A DNA stretch of 64,000 bases from positions 84,412 to 148,411 of the forward strand of contig JASCOC010000009.1 in assembly GCA_029959605.1 (NCBI GenBank), read 5' to 3'. Origin of the DNA: Lysobacteraceae bacterium PS02340. Lineage in GTDB: Bacteria > Pseudomonadota > Gammaproteobacteria > Xanthomonadales > Xanthomonadaceae. Made by a program: the position numbers and the translations under genes. This document shows positions 9,367 to 18,326 of the stretch, piece after piece. Numbering within the stretch: position 1 is the first letter of the stretch; each line of letters starts with the position of its first letter. The notes below the pieces were generated by a model, which was not told the origin of the DNA, did no database searches, and worked only from the letters and a program-made list of their open reading frames with translations.

Positions 9367-10560
9367 TCAGCCGCGGTGTTCGCGGGCCAGGTATTCGGCG
9401 CTGCGCATCTCGATCAGGCGCGAAGCGGTGCGCTCGAACGCGCCGGTCAGGCGTTCGCCCGAGTACAGCGCCGGCGGTTCGGCGGCGGCGGTGCAGACCA
9501 GATTGACGTGGCGGTCGTAGAGCTCGTCGATCAGGGTGACGAAGCGGCGCGCGGCGTCGTCGCGGGTGGCGTCCATGTGCGGGATGCCGCCGAGCAGCAC
9601 GGTGTGGAACTCGGTCGCGACCTGGATGTAGTCGCTCGCGCCGCGCGGGCCTTCGCACAGCGCGTCGAAATCGAACCACGCCATGCCCGGCGTGCGCGCA
9701 CGCACGCAGATGCGGCGGCCGTCGATCTCGACGCCTGCATCGCGGTGTTCGTCGTCGCCGCCGAGCTCGTGCCAGCGCGTGTCGAGCCAGGCGTCGGAGT
9801 CCGCATCGAGCGGCGCGCGGTAGACCGGCGACCGCGTCAGTGCGCGCATGCGGTAGTCGGTGTCGCTCTCCAGATACACCACATGGGTGTGGCGCTGGAT
9901 CAGCTCGATGGCCGGCATGAACCGCGCGCGCTGCAGGCCGTCCTTGTAGAGATCCTGGGGATCGACGTTGGAACTGGTCACCAGCACGATGCCGTTGGCG
10001 AACATGCGGTCGAGCAGCCGCGCGAGCAGCATCGCATCACCGATGTCGCTGACGAAGAACTCGTCGAGCACCAGCACGCGCAGGCCCGCATCGCGCCAGC
10101 CGCGCACGATCGCCGCGAGCGGATCGCGCTCGCCGCTGTGCGCGCGCAACGATTCGTGGACCTCGCGCATGAAGCGGTGGAAATGGGTGCGGCGCTTGCG
10201 GCCGAGTTTCGGATCGGGCGTCGCGTGACGCGCGGGATCCTTCATCGGCGGTGCGGGCGTCGCATCCTCCGCCGGCGTGGGGCGCATCGACTGCAGGGGC
10301 AACCCGTCGTGGAACAGATCGATCATGAAGGTCTTGCCGCGACCCACGCCGCCCCACAGATACAGGCCGGCCGGCACATCGGGCGCGTCGCTGCCGCCGA
10401 ACAGACGGCCGAGCATGCCGCGTCGCGCAGGCGGCTCGATCAGTGCGGCGTGCAGACGGTCGAGTTCGACGAGTGCCGGCTGCTGCGCGGGATCGGATTG
10501 CCAGTCGCCGCGTGCGACACCGGCGGCGTAGCGTTCGGAGGGTGTCGGCAGTGCGCTCAT
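9367..10560 (-). CDS. zapE: Cell division ATPase ZapE (AFG1-like)
   Basis: AAA+-type ATPase of 397 residues related to mitochondrial AFG1/LACE1; in E. coli ZapE associates with the Z-ring and is needed under low oxygen or heat. The Walker A motif is GGVGRGKT (residues 70-77), Walker B is LRVLVLDEFFVSDIGDAM, and the family motifs THFHRFMREVH and TSNVDPQDLYKDGLQR are present. The ATG at 10560 gives the conventional start (SALPTPSERY); the frame is open slightly further upstream. It is followed by an intergenic region with palindromes, and the preceding gene on the same strand is an alpha/beta hydrolase 46 bases away, so the two may be cotranscribed. Confidence 0.92.
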   Translation of the reverse strand: MSALPTPSERYAAGVARGDWQSDPAQQPALVELDRLHAALIEPPARRGMLGRLFGGSDAPDVPAGLYLWGGVGRGKTFMIDLFHDGLPLQSMRPTPAEDATPAPPMKDPARHATPDPKLGRKRRTHFHRFMREVHESLRAHSGERDPLAAIVRGWRDAGLRVLVLDEFFVSDIGDAMLLARLLDRMFANGIVLVTSSNVDPQDLYKDGLQRARFMPAIELIQRHTHVVYLESDTDYRMRALTRSPVYRAPLDADSDAWLDTRWHELGGDDEHRDAGVEIDGRRICVRARTPGMAWFDFDALCEGPRGASDYIQVATEFHTVLLGGIPHMDATRDDAARRFVTLIDELYDRHVNLVCTAAAEPPALYSGERLTGAFERTASRLIEMRSAEYLAREHRG

Positions 10561-10606
10561 GCGCAGCGCGTCCGGCGCGCCTGCGCCCGGAGCGGCCACG
10601 CGCGCA

Positions 10607-11275
10607 TCAACCCGCGGCCTGCGGCAGGTGCGGTGTGGCCCAGTGCCGCACCACGCCGCGCAGATCGATCATGCGGCGGTGGAAGAAGTGGCTGGTCTCG
10701 GGCATGCGCACGAGTTCGGCCTGCGCGCCGCTGTCGTCGAGCCAGTCGTAGACGGCCTGCGGGTCGACGATCTCGTCGGCCTCGCCCTGGATCACCAGCC
10801 ACGGGCACGTCGGCAGCACGATCGACTCGAAATCCCAGCGCCCGGCCGGCGGCGCGACCGAGATCAGCACGTCGGGCTGCAGCGCATCTGCCGCGCGCAG
10901 CGACACGTAGGCGCCGAAGCTGAAACCGGCCAGCCACAGCGCATGGCCGGGCCGCTCGCGACGGACCCATTCGACGACCGCGGTGAGATCGTCGATCTCG
11001 CCGATGCCGTCGTCGTAGGTGCCATCGGACGTACCGGTGCCACGGAAGTTGAAACGCACCGTCGCCGCGCCGAGTTCGCGCAGCGTGCGCGCGACCATCG
11101 TGACGACCTTGTTGTGCATCGTGCCGCCCTCGGTGGGCAGCGGATGGCAGACCACGGCGACGAACGGCAACGCCGCGACATCGGCATCGGGCAGATCGAT
11201 CGCGGCTTCGAGGTCGCCGGCGGGACCGGACAGCACCAGCGGCCCGGATTGCGTGGGGAACGTGGGGGACGTCAT
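10607..11275 (-). CDS. Alpha/beta-hydrolase family protein
   Basis: Cytoplasmic hydrolase of 222 residues without a signal peptide. The fold is shown by the N-terminal VCHPLPTEGGTMHNKVV loop, the nucleophile elbow GFSFGA, the acid strand IQGEADEIVDP and the catalytic His in ETSHFFH. This is the short group sometimes annotated as CocE/NonD- or dienelactone-hydrolase-like; the substrate is unknown. The same type is widely conserved in Xanthomonadaceae and Pseudomonas as a single-domain esterase of about 210-220 residues, so the length is normal. It precedes zapE on the same strand. Confidence 0.85.
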   Translation of the reverse strand: MTSPTFPTQSGPLVLSGPAGDLEAAIDLPDADVAALPFVAVVCHPLPTEGGTMHNKVVTMVARTLRELGAATVRFNFRGTGTSDGTYDDGIGEIDDLTAVVEWVRRERPGHALWLAGFSFGAYVSLRAADALQPDVLISVAPPAGRWDFESIVLPTCPWLVIQGEADEIVDPQAVYDWLDDSGAQAELVRMPETSHFFHRRMIDLRGVVRHWATPHLPQAAG

Positions 11276-11344
11276 GCGCCCATGATACCGGGGCGGTTGC
11301 GATGGGGCTGTCTGAGCCCTCCCCGCAAGCGGACGGGCTCGAGC

Positions 11345-13057
11345 TCAGCGTCCGCGCAGCCGCAATCCCACCACCAGCGGGTCGTGATCCGAACTGCGCC
11401 ACGGGCCCGCCGCTTCGCGTTCGCGGGTATCGACCGGTTCGTCCGCGTTGCTGTGCCATTTTGCCGCGCCGGCCACGCGTGCGGCGAGGGACGGGCCGAG
11501 CAGCAGGTGGTCGAGGCGACCGGCCTGGCCGTCGAAGACGAAGCTGTAGTGCGTGTCGCCGTCGCCGCCGGCGAACGGGTCGCGCCAGCCGGCGTCGGTG
11601 AACACGCGCACCGGGTCTTCCATCGCATACGCGTTGAAATCGCCGACCACGGCGACGCGATCGCCGGTGCGGGTCGGCGCGGTGGCCAGCCAGTCGCGCA
11701 GGCGCTGCGCTGACTCGACGCGGGCCGCGTTCCAGCAGGCCTGGCCGTCGCGCTGATCCAGATTCAGGCCGTCGGCTTCGCCGCAGCCCTTGGACTTGAA
11801 GTGCACGGCGACGACGCTGAAATCCAGACCGTCCGCGCGACCGTTGCGCAGCGGCACGAAGGCCTGCGCCAGCGGTACGCGGCTGAGTTCGGCGAACGGG
11901 CCGCCTTCGAGCATCGCCGGCCGGCCCTTCGGACGTACACGCGCGCTGCGGTAGATCAGGCCGACGCGGATCGCGTTCGTGCCCGGACCCTTGCCGGCAT
12001 CGATGAAGCGCCAGTCGTGCGCCGGGCCTTCGGCATTGAGCGCGTCGACCAGCATCGCGATGCTCGAACGCGCGTCGTAGCCGTCGTTCTCCAGTTCCAT
12101 CAGCGCGGCGACATCGACGTCGAGCGCTGCGATCGTCGCGACCAGGCCTTCGAGCTGGCGCGTCAGTTCCTCGGGCGTGCGCGCGCCGCGCGGGGTCGGA
12201 AAGCCGCCGCCTTGGCCGTCGCCGTTGAACAGGTTCTGCAGATTGAACGCGGCGATGCGCACGTCGCCCCCGACTACCGGCGCCTCGGGACGCGAGGCCG
12301 GCTGCGGCTGCAACGGCGCGGTGAGCTGCAGACGCCAGGCACCGTGGCGATGGTCCACCACGCCTTCGACGCCGGTCAGCACGCTGCCGCTGCGCAGGGC
12401 TTGCGCCGTTTCGGGCAGGTACCAGAGCCGGCCGTCAGCCGTCGCCTCTTCGCGGCCGTCGTCGAGCAGCACGCGGCGACGCGCATTGTCGGACGCGACG
12501 CGCGCGGCATCGGCGCCGGGGCGTGCGATCTCGGTCGGCGTGAACAGCCGGCCGTCGAAACTCGCCGCCAGCGTGCCGCGCCGCGCGCGCTCGTGCTGGC
12601 CGGTCAGCGTCAGCGGCGCTTCGATGCGCACCCACGTGCCGGCCAGCGCCGACCAGTCCGCCGGCGGCGCGTCGAGCACGCGCGGCGCGATCGCCGGCGC
12701 CGGTATCGGCAGCACATCCACGCGCTGGCCCGTCATGCGCACGACGTCGCCGTCGTCGCGCAGGCCGAGCGCGCGCACGTGTGCGCCCACGGCGGGCAGC
12801 GGGAGACCGGCCGGCACCTGCACGAACACCGCGTCGGGCGTCGTCGCATCGCCGTCGCCGGCGTCCTGCACGAAGAAGCCACCCAGACCCTCGAAGCGCG
12901 CGGTCACGCGGCCTTCGATCTGCGCAGGTCCCGCCATCGGCACGCGGTGCAGTTCGCCGATGGCGATGGTGGCGCTGGCGGGCGCGGGTGCCGGCGCGGT
13001 GGACTGGCAGGCGGCGAGCAGCGCGACGGCGAGCAGGGCAGCGGTCGGTCGGAACAT
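11345..13057 (-). CDS. Lipoprotein endonuclease/exonuclease/phosphatase-family nuclease, ExeM-like
   Basis: Exported DNase-like protein of 570 residues. The N-terminus is a lipoprotein signal with lipobox LLAAC (Cys17). An OB-fold-like region (about 35-125, EGRVTARFEGLGGFFVQD) and an intervening domain follow, then the EEP catalytic domain from about residue 265. Active-site signatures are FNLQNLF, MELENDG, VVGDFNAY and the terminal SSDHDPLVVG, matching ExeM/NucH-type extracellular nucleases that degrade external DNA for biofilm remodelling or phosphate gain. The ATG at 13057 is chosen because it begins directly at the lipoprotein signal; the open frame extends to 13138 without a good start. 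The lipid anchor suggests it stays cell-associated. Confidence 0.88.
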   Translation of the reverse strand: MFRPTAALLAVALLAACQSTAPAPAPASATIAIGELHRVPMAGPAQIEGRVTARFEGLGGFFVQDAGDGDATTPDAVFVQVPAGLPLPAVGAHVRALGLRDDGDVVRMTGQRVDVLPIPAPAIAPRVLDAPPADWSALAGTWVRIEAPLTLTGQHERARRGTLAASFDGRLFTPTEIARPGADAARVASDNARRRVLLDDGREEATADGRLWYLPETAQALRSGSVLTGVEGVVDHRHGAWRLQLTAPLQPQPASRPEAPVVGGDVRIAAFNLQNLFNGDGQGGGFPTPRGARTPEELTRQLEGLVATIAALDVDVAALMELENDGYDARSSIAMLVDALNAEGPAHDWRFIDAGKGPGTNAIRVGLIYRSARVRPKGRPAMLEGGPFAELSRVPLAQAFVPLRNGRADGLDFSVVAVHFKSKGCGEADGLNLDQRDGQACWNAARVESAQRLRDWLATAPTRTGDRVAVVGDFNAYAMEDPVRVFTDAGWRDPFAGGDGDTHYSFVFDGQAGRLDHLLLGPSLAARVAGAAKWHSNADEPVDTREREAAGPWRSSDHDPLVVGLRLRGR

Positions 13058-13141
13058 CGGAACTCCAGCGGCCACGACAGGCCGGATGCGACGACGCCGC
13101 CCGGAGGCGGCGTCTGGGACGGGCAACATACCCGGCACGCG

Positions 13142-13657
13142 TTACTTGAGGTTGTCGACCATCCAGTCGACCGCGGCGTGCATCTGCTCGTCGTTGAGCG
13201 CCGGATTGCCGCCGCGCGGCGGCATCACGCCGGCAGCGCCGGTGAAGCCTTCGATCGAGTGGCGGTACAGCGTCTCGGTGCCCTGGGCGATGCGGGCATC
13301 CCAGTGCTGGTGATCGAGCGTCGGCGCGCCACCGGCGCCCGAGGTGTGGCAGCCCGCGCACAGGTTCTGGTAGATCACCGAGCCGTCGGTGGTACCGCCA
13401 TAGGCGACCTGCGCAGCAGCGGCGGCTGCGGCAGCAGCAGTGGCCGCTGCCTGCGACGCGGCGCCGGTTGCGCCCGCGTAGACCGCGCCGACCGGCGCGA
13501 TGCGCGCCTCGGTGCGCTTGGCGACGTTCGGCGGCACATCCGTGGGCAGCGAGTTGTGCAGATACCAGGCCCCCACCATCAGGCCCAGCGTCACGATGGT
13601 CAGAAAGCCCAACACCATCGAGAAGCGCTTGAGGAATTCGAGATCGTAATTACGCAC
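13142..13657 (-). CDS. Membrane-anchored c-type cytochrome (cytochrome c5-like)
   Basis: Electron carrier of 171 residues held in the inner membrane by an N-terminal helix (about 12-30) with its heme domain in the periplasm. Heme attachment is CAGCH, and the distal Met is probably in GVMPPRGG, typical of class I cytochrome c5/c555. A long Ala-rich tether (about 65-85, an almost pure Ala run) connects helix and heme domain. The start codon is GTG at 13657 with AAGGG upstream. It sits just downstream of ETF-ubiquinone oxidoreductase, separated by 100 bases. A role in feeding terminal oxidases is likely; the partner is unknown. Confidence 0.9.
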   Translation of the reverse strand: MRNYDLEFLKRFSMVLGFLTIVTLGLMVGAWYLHNSLPTDVPPNVAKRTEARIAPVGAVYAGATGAASQAAATAAAAAAAAAQVAYGGTTDGSVIYQNLCAGCHTSGAGGAPTLDHQHWDARIAQGTETLYRHSIEGFTGAAGVMPPRGGNPALNDEQMHAAVDWMVDNLK

Positions 13658-13757
13658 GAAGCACCCTTGGCGACATGGCCCGCGGCCACAGCTGCGCCCG
13701 AGTATACGGGCAGGTTTTCAAGAATGCTGCGTCCGGCCGGCAGGCCCGCGCAACGCC

Positions 13758-15443
13758 TCACATCCCCGCGTAGTTCGGACCACCACCGCCCTGCGGCGCG
13801 ACCCAGACGATGTTCTGGGTGGGATCCTTGATGTCGCAGGTCTTGCAGTGCACGCAGTTCTGCGCGTTGATCCGCAGGAACGGGCCATCCGGACCGTCGA
13901 GAAATTCGTAGACCGCGGCCGGGCAGTAGCGCGCTTCGGGTCCGGCGTAGGTCGCCAGGTTCACGTCGACCGGCACCGAGGCGTTCTTCAACGTCAGATG
14001 CGCCGGCTGGTCCTCGTCGTGGTTGGTGCTCGACAGGTACACCGAACTCAGGCGGTCGAAGGTCAGCGCGCCGTCGGGCTTCGGGTACTCGATCTTCGTG
14101 TGCTGCGCGGCGGGCTCGAGACACGCGTGATCGGGCTTGTCGCGGTGGATCGTCCACGGCGGCACGCGCATGCCGAGCTTGGGCAGCAGCCACTGCTCGA
14201 TGCCGGTCATCAGCGTCGCGGTGGTGCGGCCCTTCTTGAACCACTGTTTGAAGTTCTTCGACTGCGACAGCTCGGCGTGCAGCCAGCTGGCTTCGAACGC
14301 GACCGGGTATGCAGCCAGTTCGTCGCCACTTCGGTTCTCGCCGAGCGCGGCGAACGCGGCCTCGGCGGCGAGCATGCCGGTCTTGATCGCCGCGTGGCTG
14401 CCCTTGATGCGGCTGGCGTTGAGCGTGCCGGCCTCGCAGCCGACGAAGGCGCCGCCCGGGAACACGAGCTTCGGGATCGACAGCAGACCGCCGGCCGTGA
14501 TCGAGCGCGCGCCGTAGCCGATGCGCTTGCCGCCTTCGAGATACTTGCGGATCGCCGGATGCGTCTTGAAGCGCTGGAATTCCTCGAACGGGCTCAGCCA
14601 CGGGTTGCGGTAGTCGAGGCCGACCACCAGGCCGATCGCGACCTTGCCGTCTTCGGCGTGATACAGGAACGAGCCGCCGTAGGTGTCGTCGGTCAACGGC
14701 CAGCCGGCCGTGTGCACCACCAGGCCCGGCTCGTGCCTGGCCGGATCGACCTGCCACAGCTCCTTGATGCCGAGGCCGTAGCTCTGCGGATCGCGGCCGG
14801 CGTCCAGCGCGAACTTCGCGATCAGCTCGCGGCCGAGCTGGCCGCGCGAGCCTTCGGCGAAGATCGTGTACTTCGCGAGCAGCTCCATGCCGAGCTGGAA
14901 TTCGGCCGTCGGCTGTCCGTCCTTGCCGATGCCGAGGTTGCCGGTCGCGACGCCGCGCACGTGGCCGTCCTCGGCATACAGCACTTCGGCGGCCGCGAAG
15001 CCGGGGAAGATCTCCACGCCCAGCGCTTCGGCCTGCGTGGCCAGCCAGCGCACCAGGGCGCCGAGGCTGATGATGTAGTTGCCGTGGTTCTTGAAGCAGT
15101 CGGGCAGGAAGAAATCCGGCGTGGACTTCTGGCCGCTCTCGTCGAGGAACAGGAATTCGTCGCGGGTGACCGCCTGCTTCAGCGGCGCGCCTTTCTCTTT
15201 CCAGTCCGGAATCAGTTCGGTCAGCGCACGCGGGTCGATGATCGCGCCCGACAGGATGTGCGCGCCCGGCTCGGAGCCCTTCTCCAGCACGCAGACCGAC
15301 ACCTCGCGGCCCGCTTCGGCAGCCAGCTGCTTGAGCCGGATCGCAGTCGCCAGCCCGCCGGGGCCTGCGCCCACGACGACGACGTCGTACTCCATCGATT
15401 CGCGTGGGCCGTGGGTGTCGAGCAGTGCCTGGGGAGTGGTCAT
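13758..15443 (-). CDS. Electron transfer flavoprotein-ubiquinone oxidoreductase
   Basis: Membrane-associated flavoprotein of 561 residues, the normal ETF-QO length. It passes electrons from electron-transfer flavoprotein to ubiquinone during fatty-acid and amino-acid oxidation. The N-terminal FAD-binding motif GAGPGGLATAIRLKQ is near residues 26-40. The middle carries the quinone-binding region, and the C-terminal 4Fe-4S cluster is visible as RYCPAAVYEF and NCVHCKTCDIKDPTQNI. The start ATG 15443 has AAGG seven bases upstream. No etfAB genes are nearby. PutA at 19518 and the FadL porin at 16838 fit a catabolic use of the quinone pool, but no operon links them. Confidence 0.96.
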   Translation of the reverse strand: MTTPQALLDTHGPRESMEYDVVVVGAGPGGLATAIRLKQLAAEAGREVSVCVLEKGSEPGAHILSGAIIDPRALTELIPDWKEKGAPLKQAVTRDEFLFLDESGQKSTPDFFLPDCFKNHGNYIISLGALVRWLATQAEALGVEIFPGFAAAEVLYAEDGHVRGVATGNLGIGKDGQPTAEFQLGMELLAKYTIFAEGSRGQLGRELIAKFALDAGRDPQSYGLGIKELWQVDPARHEPGLVVHTAGWPLTDDTYGGSFLYHAEDGKVAIGLVVGLDYRNPWLSPFEEFQRFKTHPAIRKYLEGGKRIGYGARSITAGGLLSIPKLVFPGGAFVGCEAGTLNASRIKGSHAAIKTGMLAAEAAFAALGENRSGDELAAYPVAFEASWLHAELSQSKNFKQWFKKGRTTATLMTGIEQWLLPKLGMRVPPWTIHRDKPDHACLEPAAQHTKIEYPKPDGALTFDRLSSVYLSSTNHDEDQPAHLTLKNASVPVDVNLATYAGPEARYCPAAVYEFLDGPDGPFLRINAQNCVHCKTCDIKDPTQNIVWVAPQGGGGPNYAGM

Positions 15444-15565
15444 CGTTGCCTTGGGCGGTGTGCCTGGGTGGCGGCGCGTGGGGCCAGCTTCGCAGCCGGC
15501 ACGCGATGGCCGCGTGGGCCGGCGAGTGTAACGCGGTGCCCCGGCGGGGCCGCGTCGTGCAGGGT

Positions 15566-15889
15566 TCAGCGCGGCCGCGCGGGCAGCGGAAACGGCGTGA
15601 CCACGGCCTCGCCGGTCGACGCGTCGCGGATCGCCGACGGGCCCTTCTTCTCGACTTCCTCCACGCGCAGCACGCTCTGCATCGGCAGGTGCAGCGTGCG
15701 CGTGCCGGCGAACTCGTCACGCAGTCGTTCCTCGGTCGGATCGACGACGAGGCCATCGTGGACGTCGAACACGAGATCGGAGACTTCGACGAACCCCCAC
15801 AGCCGGCCGCTCTCGACCTGCCGCGCATACAGCGCGTAGACCTTGCCGTGGCTGAGGAACGTGACCCTGTAGAGCGTCTTGCCTGTCAT
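15566..15889 (-). CDS. DUF1820 family protein
   Basis: Small cytoplasmic protein of 107 residues beginning MTGKTLYRVTFLSHGKVYAL. It matches the DUF1820 group, found mainly in gammaproteobacteria, in length and in the conserved N-terminal strands and WGFVEVSDLVF segment. The ATG at 15889 is correct because upstream in-frame sequence runs antisense through the neighbouring genes and carries no conserved protein. No biochemical function is established. It lies between ETF-QO and a rhomboid protease on the same strand, 23 bases after the latter. Confidence 0.88.
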   Translation of the reverse strand: MTGKTLYRVTFLSHGKVYALYARQVESGRLWGFVEVSDLVFDVHDGLVVDPTEERLRDEFAGTRTLHLPMQSVLRVEEVEKKGPSAIRDASTGEAVVTPFPLPARPR

Positions 15890-15912
15890 GCGCCGATTAT
15901 AGAGCGCCGCTC

Positions 15913-16611
15913 TCAATAGCCCTTGAGCCGCCGTAGCCGCTGGCCGATGGCGTGCCGCGAGATCAGCGCGAAGACCACGCCGAACAGGAAGCCGGCCAGA
16001 TGCGCGGTCCAGGCCACGGCGCCGAACGCCGGGCCGATGTAGGCGAAGATCACCTGCAGCACCGCCCACACGCCGATCAGCAGCGACGCTGGCGCGCGCA
16101 CGAATTCGAGGAACAGGCCCAGCGGCACCACCACACCCAGCCGCGCGCGCGGGAACAGCGCGAGATACGCACCGATCAACGCCGAGACCGCGCCACTCGC
16201 GCCGATGATCAGCCGGTCGGGCGCGCCGATCGCCAGCACTGCCGACAGGTTCGCCAGCGCGCCGCCAACGAGGAAGAGCACCAGCAGCCGCCACGCGCCC
16301 ATCAGGCGTTCGGCCGGCAGGCCGAAGATCAGCAGGAACACCAGGTTGCCGAGCAGGTGCGCCCAGTCCGCATGCAGGAACAGCGCGGTCACCAGGCGCA
16401 GCCACGGCCCGGCGTCGAGCCAGTTCACCAGCGTGCCGTCGGTTCCCACGGGCCCGCCGTACAGCGCGCCCCAGTCGAGCAGCAGCGTGTAGTGCTCGTT
16501 GGCCGAACGCGTGCTCGCCCACAGGAACGCCAGCCACAGCAGCGCGCACAGCATCGGCACCGCCCAGCGGAAGGGGGTGCGCGCATGCCGGTTTGGGATC
16601 GAGACGAACAT
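15913..16611 (-). CDS. Rhomboid-family intramembrane serine protease
   Basis: Polytopic inner-membrane protease of 232 residues with about six helices. The rhomboid fold is supported by HADWAHLLGNLVFL (the H-x-x-x-N segment of helix 2), the catalytic Ser in IIGASGAVSALIGAYLALF and the catalytic His in AHLAGFLFGVVFALI. It would cleave transmembrane helices of membrane substrates; the native substrate is not evident. The ATG at 16611 gives a short cytoplasmic tail before helix 1; the open frame continues to 16707 but that part overlaps the promoter region of the divergent fadL-like gene. It is followed closely by the DUF1820 gene. Confidence 0.9.
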   Translation of the reverse strand: MFVSIPNRHARTPFRWAVPMLCALLWLAFLWASTRSANEHYTLLLDWGALYGGPVGTDGTLVNWLDAGPWLRLVTALFLHADWAHLLGNLVFLLIFGLPAERLMGAWRLLVLFLVGGALANLSAVLAIGAPDRLIIGASGAVSALIGAYLALFPRARLGVVVPLGLFLEFVRAPASLLIGVWAVLQVIFAYIGPAFGAVAWTAHLAGFLFGVVFALISRHAIGQRLRRLKGY

Positions 16612-16693
16612 CGGGCGACCATTGTCGAGGGCCGTCGCAGGGCCGGTAAAGCGGACGGGAAAACAGGTCCCGCGAATGCCGCATCGCAGCAAG

Positions 16694-16721
16694 TTTTCCA
16701 CACGCAATCGTACGGTATAGT
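16694..16721 (+). promoter_or_regulatory. Candidate sigma70 promoter of the fadL-like gene
   Basis: TATAGT (16716-16721) is a good -10 box. TTTTCC (16694-16699) with a 16-base gap is a weak -35. It leaves an untranslated leader of roughly 110 bases before the ATG at 16838. Confidence 0.45.
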
Positions 16722-16837
16722 GCGCCCGCTACGCGCGTTCGGGAGGGGAATTCCGACAGGTGGTGGCGGACGGAGGGGGACCCGTCCACGCCAGGCGCAG
16801 CATCACCACAACACCTGTTCGGGAGAGAACACGACAC

Positions 16838-18184
16838 ATGGCTACCACCCCCCGCTACACGCGCAACACCGTCCTCGCCGTCGGCATCGCCGCCGCGCTG
16901 GCGCTCGCAGGCCAAGCCAATGCAGCCGGCTTCCAGCTCAAGGAAAACAGCGTCAAGTCGCAGGGCAGCGCCTTCGCCGGCACCGCCGCCAAGACCGGCG
17001 ACAGCTCGGTCGTGACCAACAACCCGGCGGTGATGACCCAGTTCACCGGCACCACGGTGCAGGCCGACCTGACCGTCATCGACCTCAACTACGAGTTCCA
17101 AGGCAGTGGCACCGACGCGCTCGGCCGTCCGCTCACGGGCAGCAACGGCGGCAACGCCGGCGACGTGACCCCGATCCCGGCGCTGTCGGTCGTGCACAAG
17201 CTCGACAACGGCGTCGCGCTCGGCGCGATGATCAGCGCGCCGTTCGGTCTGAAGACCGAATACGACGCGGGCTGGGTCGGCCGTTACGCCGCACAGACTT
17301 CGGACGTGAAGATCGTCGACCTGACCCTGTCGGGCGCGATCGACATCACCGACCGCTTCTCGGTGGGCCTGGGCGTCATCGCCTCGCGCGCCGACGTCAC
17401 GCTGTCGAAGGCCGTGGACTTCGGTTCGCTGCTGTTCGCCAACCCGCAGACCCGTCCGCTGCCGTTCGCGCGTCCGCAGGCCGCCGACGGCCTGGCCGAA
17501 GTGCAGGGCGACGACAACGGCTTCGGCTACATCCTCGGCGCGAACCTGCGTCCGACCGACAACCTGTCGATCGGCGTCAGCTACCGCTCCGAGATCGACT
17601 ACGAGCTGGAAGGCACCGCCGACTGGACCGTGCCGGGCAACGTCAGCGCCGTGTTCAGCGCCAACCCGTCCACCCGTCCGCTGTTCCAGGACGGCGCGGT
17701 CACCGCCGAGCTGACCACCCCGTCGATCCTCAACGTCGGCGCCGCCTGGCAGGTCACCGATGCCCTGCAGCTGTCGGCCACGTACGCCCGGACCGACTGG
17801 TCCTCGCTGCGCGAAGTCCGCATCCAGTTCGACAACCCGGATCCGGATTCGGTCGAGCCCTTCGAGTGGAAGGACACGTACTTCGCCGCCGTCGGCGCCG
17901 AGTTCAAGCTCAACGACAGCTGGAAGCTGCGTGGCGGCGTCGCGTACGACGAAACTCCGACCAGCCTCGAGCACCGCACTCCGCGTCTGCCCGATGCGAA
18001 CCGCATCTTCTACTCGGTCGGTGCGACCTGGGCGATGAGCGACGCGTTCGACGTCAACTTCGCGTACACGCACATCGCACCGCGCGATCCGAAGATCGAC
18101 ACCACCAGCGGCGGCAGCCGCGTGGCCGGCAACTTCGACGGCGACGCCAACCTGTTCGGCGTGTCGGCGCAGTACCGCTTCTGA
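16838..18184 (+). CDS. FadL/OmpP1-family outer-membrane long-chain fatty-acid porin
   Basis: Outer-membrane beta-barrel of 448 residues. A signal peptide (about 1-29, ending GQANA) is followed by the family's N-terminal hatch AGFQLKENSVKSQGSAFAGTA with the NNPAVMTQ segment. The barrel ends in FGVSAQYRF with the C-terminal Phe needed for outer-membrane assembly. FadL proteins admit long-chain fatty acids and other hydrophobic compounds through a lateral opening. The start has GGGAGAG 13 bases upstream, and the gene is monocistronic, followed at once by a strong terminator. Substrate specificity cannot be read from sequence. Its codon bias toward a few preferred codons suggests good expression. 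Confidence 0.93.
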   Translation: MATTPRYTRNTVLAVGIAAALALAGQANAAGFQLKENSVKSQGSAFAGTAAKTGDSSVVTNNPAVMTQFTGTTVQADLTVIDLNYEFQGSGTDALGRPLTGSNGGNAGDVTPIPALSVVHKLDNGVALGAMISAPFGLKTEYDAGWVGRYAAQTSDVKIVDLTLSGAIDITDRFSVGLGVIASRADVTLSKAVDFGSLLFANPQTRPLPFARPQAADGLAEVQGDDNGFGYILGANLRPTDNLSIGVSYRSEIDYELEGTADWTVPGNVSAVFSANPSTRPLFQDGAVTAELTTPSILNVGAAWQVTDALQLSATYARTDWSSLREVRIQFDNPDPDSVEPFEWKDTYFAAVGAEFKLNDSWKLRGGVAYDETPTSLEHRTPRLPDANRIFYSVGATWAMSDAFDVNFAYTHIAPRDPKIDTTSGGSRVAGNFDGDANLFGVSAQYRF

Positions 18185-18204
18185 TCCACGCGACATCGTG
18201 ACAA

Positions 18205-18233
18205 GAAAAAGCCCCGCTCCGGCGGGGCTTTTT
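18205..18233 (+). terminator. Rho-independent terminator after fadL-like gene
   Basis: AAAAAGCCCCGC-TCCG-GCGGGGCTTTTT, a G+C-rich stem with an A-tract before and T-tract after, 20 bases past the stop at 18184. It could also work for transcripts arriving on the minus strand. Confidence 0.93.
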
Positions 18234-18326
18234 CGTTGTGGGAGCGCGCTCGCGCGCAAAGGGCGTTCCCGCGCCGGCCGGATCGCGCGTTGCGAAAATC
18301 CTTACCTGGCACCGTCGGCGTCGCTG

